A DNA stretch of 8,120 bases, taken from positions 1-8,120 of the forward strand of contig JAJZVM010000177.1 of the NCBI GenBank assembly GCA_021845645.1. Reading direction: 5' to 3'. Positions 5,627-8,120 of this stretch are shown piece after piece. The stretch comes from Bacillota bacterium (GTDB taxonomy: Bacteria > Bacillota_E > JAJZYS01 > JAJYTV01). The position numbers and the translations under genes are program-made. A model generated the notes under the pieces. It saw only the letters and a program-made list of their open reading frames with translations, was not told the origin of the DNA and made no database searches. Positions within the stretch are counted from its first letter, which is position 1. Each line of letters starts with the position of its first letter.

Positions 5627-7540
5627 ATGGGCAAGCGGATCGGCGACTACTACCAGGCACTGATGGGCGAGACCGACGGCATCCTCGTCACCATCGGCGA
5701 CGGATGCATCCGGTGGGTCAGCCCTGAGGTGCGTTCGGTCCTGGGGTACGCGCCAAAGGACATCGTTGGGCGTAGCGCCAGGCGCTTCCTGGCACCGCGG
5801 GACGGCGCCGCAGTGCGCTGGAACGCGCTTTTGCCGGCAGAACCCGGGGTGCTCAAGCGCAGCGTCCAGCGCGTCCGGCACGCCAACGGATCTTATCGCA
5901 CGATGGAGGTCGTCGGCCGCGACCTGCGCGACCGCCCTGGCATAGAGGCGATCGTGCTGCACCTGCGGGATGTAACCGACGAGCGGCAGGTACGGCTCGC
6001 CCTCGCGGAGAGCGAGGCGAGGCTGGACGAGGCGTACCGCCTGGCGGGCCTTGGCTGGTGGCAGCTCGATCCGGCATCGGGCGAGGTCCGCATGTCCGCG
6101 CAACTGGTGCGTCTGGCCGGCTGGCGGCGGCAGCCGGCAATGCGCTGGCGCGAGATTCGCCATCTGCTCGTCCACCCCGACGACCTGGGGCGCGTCGAGG
6201 AGAGCCTCGCCGTCGAGCAGCTGGCCAAAGGATCGGTCAGCATCGAGCACAGGGTGGTCCGGCCGGACGGCAGCGTGCGCCACTGGCTGCTGCAGGCGCA
6301 GGGGATCAGGGATGGTGCGGGCCGGATCGCGCGGATCACCGGGACCGTGATGGACGTCACGGAGACGCGCCAGGCGGAAGCGGAGATCTTCCGGGCGCAG
6401 AAGCTCGAGGCTCTCGACCTGCTGGCCGCGGGGATCGCCCACGACTTCAACAACCTGCTCTCGGTGATCCAGGGCAACATTTCCCTGGCCAAGCAGACCG
6501 AGGGGCAGACAGAGCTTTTGCCGCTGCTCCAGGAGGCGGAGGCCGCCTGCGACCGCGCCGCGTATCTCGCCCATCAGCTGTCGCGGTACGCGCGCAGCGC
6601 CGAGGCGCGGGCCTTCGAGCCAACGGAGCTCCGCCCCTTGCTCCACGAGGTGATTCCCCTATTGCTGCGCGGAACGCGCGTGCGCGGCGAGATCCAGGTG
6701 GATGAGGGGCTCCGGCCGGTCCACGGCGATGCCGGAGAGCTCGCTCAGGTATTGCAGAACATCGTTCTCAACGCGGTGGCGGCCATGCCCGCTGGAGGGG
6801 TGCTGCGCGCCGAAGCCACAAACGTGCGGCTGCCCGATGCCGACCCCAACGTGCCCCTGGGAGCCGGGGCATACGTCAGGCTGGTTTTGGCGGACTCGGG
6901 ACGGGGCATCGCTCCCGAACACCTGCCGCGCATCTTCGATCCGTACTTCACCACGCGTCCCGAGGGGCACGGGCTTGGCCTAGCGACCACGCACCGCATC
7001 GTCCGCCGCCACGAGGGGCACATCCGGGTGGAGTCGCGCGCGGGGCAGGGCACCACGTTCACCATTCACCTGCCTGCGGTCGAGCGGGACGAGGTTGCGG
7101 TCGGCGAGGCGAACGAGGGTCGTCCGCGGCAGGCTGAGATCTCACCGGGTCTCCGCGTACTGCTGGTGGACGACGAGGCGATGGTGCGCAACGCCGGGGT
7201 GAACATGCTCAAGGAACTCGGCTGCCATGCGGAGATCGCGGCAGGCAGCGAGGGTGCCCTCGCTATCGTGCGCAGGGCCCTGACGCAAGGCAGTCCGATC
7301 CAAGTGGCGATCCTCGACGTGACGCTGCCCGGCGACCTCTGCGCAAGCGACCTCTTCAGGGAACTGTGGGCCCTCGACCCGAACCTGCGCGGAGTGGTGT
7401 CGAGCGGCTACACGCGACACGAAGCCATCGTGCAGTACCGCCGGCACGGTTTCAGGGCGGCGCTGCCCAAGCCCTACGGCCTGAGGGAACTGCAGGCCGC
7501 CTTGGACGCGGCGCTCTCCGACGACCAGGGCCCGTTGTAG
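5627..7540 (+). CDS. PAS-PAS hybrid sensor histidine kinase with C-terminal receiver
   Basis: This is a 637-residue hybrid histidine kinase without a signal peptide or membrane segment, so it should sense in the cytoplasm. Domains in order: a first PAS (about 8-118, ending LHLRDVTDE), a second PAS/PAC (about 130-248, with HRVVRPDGSVRHW at 208-220), a dimerisation/phosphoacceptor domain with AAGIAHDFNNLLSVI (267-281; His272 is the phosphorylated residue), a HATPase domain, and a receiver domain (about 508-630). The ATPase boxes are complete: N-box LQNIVLNAVAAM (376-387), G1 DSGRGI (423-428), F-box IFDPYFTT (437-443) and G2 GHGLGL (447-452). The receiver has the acidic pair Asp515/Asp516, phosphoacceptor Asp564 in ILDVTLPG, Ser592/Ser593 and Lys615 in LPKPY, so it looks active. 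No DNA-binding domain or separate response regulator is next to it, so the output partner is elsewhere. The start follows AGGAAG at 5610-5615. It is divergent from the aminotransferase gene set. Confidence 0.95.
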   Translation: MGKRIGDYYQALMGETDGILVTIGDGCIRWVSPEVRSVLGYAPKDIVGRSARRFLAPRDGAAVRWNALLPAEPGVLKRSVQRVRHANGSYRTMEVVGRDLRDRPGIEAIVLHLRDVTDERQVRLALAESEARLDEAYRLAGLGWWQLDPASGEVRMSAQLVRLAGWRRQPAMRWREIRHLLVHPDDLGRVEESLAVEQLAKGSVSIEHRVVRPDGSVRHWLLQAQGIRDGAGRIARITGTVMDVTETRQAEAEIFRAQKLEALDLLAAGIAHDFNNLLSVIQGNISLAKQTEGQTELLPLLQEAEAACDRAAYLAHQLSRYARSAEARAFEPTELRPLLHEVIPLLLRGTRVRGEIQVDEGLRPVHGDAGELAQVLQNIVLNAVAAMPAGGVLRAEATNVRLPDADPNVPLGAGAYVRLVLADSGRGIAPEHLPRIFDPYFTTRPEGHGLGLATTHRIVRRHEGHIRVESRAGQGTTFTIHLPAVERDEVAVGEANEGRPRQAEISPGLRVLLVDDEAMVRNAGVNMLKELGCHAEIAAGSEGALAIVRRALTQGSPIQVAILDVTLPGDLCASDLFRELWALDPNLRGVVSSGYTRHEAIVQYRRHGFRAALPKPYGLRELQAALDAALSDDQGPL

Positions 7541-7661
7541 ATGGACCTGAGGGCTCGCGCGGCAGTTCTGCGCCAAATGGGAGCAGGGGATGCCGCCGCC
7601 AGAGGCTTCCCCGCTTGTGCGCAGGTTCTGTTCGATCCGGGAAGGGCGGGCGTCACGCTTG
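7541..7661. other. Convergent intergenic gap
   Basis: These 121 bases separate the converging stops of the kinase and HAD genes. I looked for a bidirectional terminator and found none with a T-run. CTGCGC near 7567 and GCGCAG near 7620 are complementary but lie about 48 bases apart, too far for a compact terminator. No small gene is convincing here. Confidence 0.5.
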
Positions 7662-8120
7662 TCAGATAAGACGCGTGAGCCCGGCCAGCGAGCGCAGGCG
7701 CGCCTCGGCGGTGTCGGCGTAGGTGTCCCAAGGATCGTAGAGCAGGGCGCGCATGCCGGCCGACCTGGCACCCGCCATGTCGATGTCGGGCAGATCTCCG
7801 ACGTACAGCGCATTCGCCGGCGGCTGGTGCAGGGCGGCCAGGGCCAGGTGGAAGATGCCCGGATCGGGCTTTCTTAGGCCCACCTCCGCAGAATCGATCA
7901 CCACGGCAAAGAAGTGGCGCAACCCTGCGAGCTCGAGATGCCTTTGCGCCTGTCCATCCGAGTTGGACACGACCGCAAGGCTCAGGCCCCGCCTGGCGAG
8001 CGCCGCAAGGGTGGCCCGCGCCGCCGGGACCGGACAACGCCAGAGGCCCCGTGGATCCCGCATGTCCTCCCGCCGGGCGGCGCAGGCGAAGTCGGCGGCG
8101 GCGGCCGCTCCCAGGCCGAG
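7662..8120 (-). CDS. HAD-superfamily hydrolase (subfamily IA-like), N-terminus outside the window
   Basis: The frame is open to the right edge of the window, so 152 C-terminal codons are visible and the real start lies beyond 8120; the ATG at 8063 is internal. Counting from that internal Met, HAD motif II is VVSNSDG (31-37, Ser33/Asn34), motif III is the Lys of LRKPDPGIF (63-71), and motif IV is YVGDLPDIDMAGA (87-99), whose acidic residues bind Mg2+. This pattern, with a helical cap expected near the N-terminus, fits subfamily IA phosphatases such as phosphoglycolate phosphatase, haloacid dehalogenases and related enzymes. Motif I (DxDGT), which carries the nucleophilic Asp, should lie off the edge, so I cannot confirm activity or substrate. 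The gene converges on the kinase and shows no functional link to it. Confidence 0.88.
   Translation of the reverse strand, partial: LGLGAAAAADFACAARREDMRDPRGLWRCPVPAARATLAALARRGLSLAVVSNSDGQAQRHLELAGLRHFFAVVIDSAEVGLRKPDPGIFHLALAALHQPPANALYVGDLPDIDMAGARSAGMRALLYDPWDTYADTAEARLRSLAGLTRLI

Noticed and set aside
5067..5663. Plus-strand 198-codon frame across the membrane gene and divergent spacer
   Set aside because: Rich in Arg, Met, Thr and Ser with no domain, and it runs over the start of the kinase gene; a complement shadow of a membrane-protein gene.
5516..6646. Minus-strand 376-codon frame antisense to the kinase
   Set aside because: The kinase on the plus strand has complete PAS and phosphoacceptor signatures; the antisense product shows none.
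7662..8063. ATG at 8063 as the start of the HAD gene
   Set aside because: The frame is open upstream to the window edge, and starting at 8063 would lose HAD motif I and the cap domain. The gene is partial, not short.

Overview
The window is GC-rich DNA (roughly 70 percent by eye) from a bacterium. Codon third positions are almost all G or C, Shine-Dalgarno sites are purine-rich, and the gene types (GctAB-like CoA-transferase, DHA2-type MFS exporter, PAS hybrid histidine kinase) are common in environmental Proteobacteria and similar GC-rich soil lineages. Nothing here fixes the phylum. I see no rRNA, tRNA, CRISPR array, insertion sequence or phage gene.

Layout. Positions 1-464 hold no gene I can support. 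From 5434 down to 465 runs a minus-strand gene set, in transcription order: a small membrane protein (5434-5051, apparently frameshifted, with its natural C-terminus in another frame down to 4971); a PLP-dependent class III aminotransferase resembling glutamate-1-semialdehyde aminomutase (4911-3562); the alpha (3538-2663) and beta (2673-1945) subunits of a family I CoA-transferase, which overlap by 11 bases; and an MFS transporter (1835-465). A 192-base divergent spacer (5435-5626) separates this set from a plus-strand PAS-PAS-histidine kinase-receiver protein (5627-7540). A HAD-superfamily hydrolase converges on it from the right and is cut by the window edge (7662-8120, minus).

How the genes may work together (inference). 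Short gaps, strong ribosome-binding sites and the alpha/beta overlap make aminotransferase, alpha and beta a convincing operon. Removal of an amino group followed by CoA activation of the resulting acid would be a short catabolic route for an unidentified amino acid. The small membrane protein upstream looks like the C-terminal part of an APC-type amino-acid permease, which would fit as a decayed uptake gene. The MFS protein, 109 bases downstream, could move a substrate or product. The kinase is divergently transcribed and may or may not respond to the same compound.

The points most worth a second look are the single-base frameshift in the membrane gene near 5056, its resemblance to a truncated permease, the perfect 8-bp hairpin just ahead of the aminotransferase, and the unassigned substrate of the aminotransferase/CoA-transferase pair.
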